A program made the position numbers and the translations under genes. The notes beneath the pieces are model-generated. The model worked only from the letters and a program-made list of their open reading frames with translations, had not been told where the DNA came from and made no database searches. Of a DNA stretch of 64,000 bases, positions 63,951-64,000 are shown piece after piece. Numbering within the stretch: the first letter of the stretch is position 1; the number at the start of each line of letters is the position of its first letter. The DNA comes from Streptomyces sp. ISL-100. Lineage in GTDB: Bacteria > Actinomycetota > Actinomycetes > Streptomycetales > Streptomycetaceae. Location of the stretch: contig NZ_JAGGOK010000027.1 in the NCBI RefSeq assembly GCF_018614615.1, positions 62,001 to 126,000 on the forward strand, given 5' to 3'.

Positions 63951-64000
63951 GGCGTGCGCACTCCTGTCTGTCGCGTACCTCTGTGCCTACCCCGGACTCA

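Overview
This window looks like chromosomal DNA of a Streptomyces or a close relative. It has very high GC with strong third-position bias, frequent GTG and TTG starts, purine-rich ribosome binding sites, a geosmin synthase, an NsdA-type differentiation regulator, DUF397 and DUF4236 proteins and a typical Streptomyces intergenic repeat. I see no rRNA, tRNA, CRISPR array, phage, transposase or replication origin. Both edges lie in ordinary gene space.

Region 1 (1-9.5 kb). Stress and housekeeping genes (two YbdK-type carboxylate-amine ligases, DUF4383 protein, cold-shock protein, CBM48 protein, Ku, cyclophilin) surround a compact phenolic-lipid-like cluster: a UbiA prenyltransferase divergent from a type III polyketide synthase, an ICMT-type methyltransferase and an FAD oxidoreductase. 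The last three genes parallel srsABC of S. griseus.

Region 2 (9.7-14.1 kb). A PAS-PP2C phosphatase, an NsdA-like regulator and a divergent aminoglycoside-phosphotransferase-like kinase.

Region 3 (14.1-24.2 kb). A six-gene minus-strand sugar operon: ABC ATPase, two permeases, binding lipoprotein, TIM-barrel isomerase, and a 1051-residue secreted ThuA / PQQ-type dehydrogenase / PKD / CBM6 protein. All junctions after the first permease are 4-base ATGA overlaps. A ROK regulator diverges from it. The second permease is broken by an internal deletion plus frameshift.

Region 4 (24.3-36.4 kb). A GHR-type thiol transferase; a MarR/MFS efflux pair with two phased operators; a PHP-domain protein; a secreted amidase; geosmin synthase; signal peptidase I; a PadR/membrane-protein pair with nested palindromes; an orphan DUF397 gene.

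Region 5 (36.4-42.2 kb). A compact acyl-CoA degradation cluster (two thiolase-like lipid-transfer proteins, a DUF35 protein, a crotonase and a divergent FadD19-like ligase) that resembles the mycobacterial sterol side-chain genes ltp3, ltp4, Rv3521, echA19 and fadD19. Its divergent promoter region carries a 17-bp palindrome that recurs upstream of the nitronate monooxygenase/acyl-CoA ligase operon at 57.7-60.4 kb, suggesting one regulon.

Region 6 (42.2-64 kb). PepSY lipoprotein, SRPBCC protein, ATP-dependent DNA ligase, a 1523-residue HEAT-repeat protein, small DUF4236 and DoxX genes, a frameshifted tandem alpha/beta hydrolase, PaaK and two further acyl-CoA ligases, a penicillin-acylase-family enzyme with a 49-bp perfect hairpin behind it, a serine hydrolase and a PYROXD2-type FAD enzyme.

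The best leads are the sterol-side-chain-like cluster with its shared operator, the prenylated phenolic-lipid-like cluster, and the translationally coupled sugar operon with its multidomain secreted protein. Comparisons with named genes of other organisms are from memory; no database search was run.
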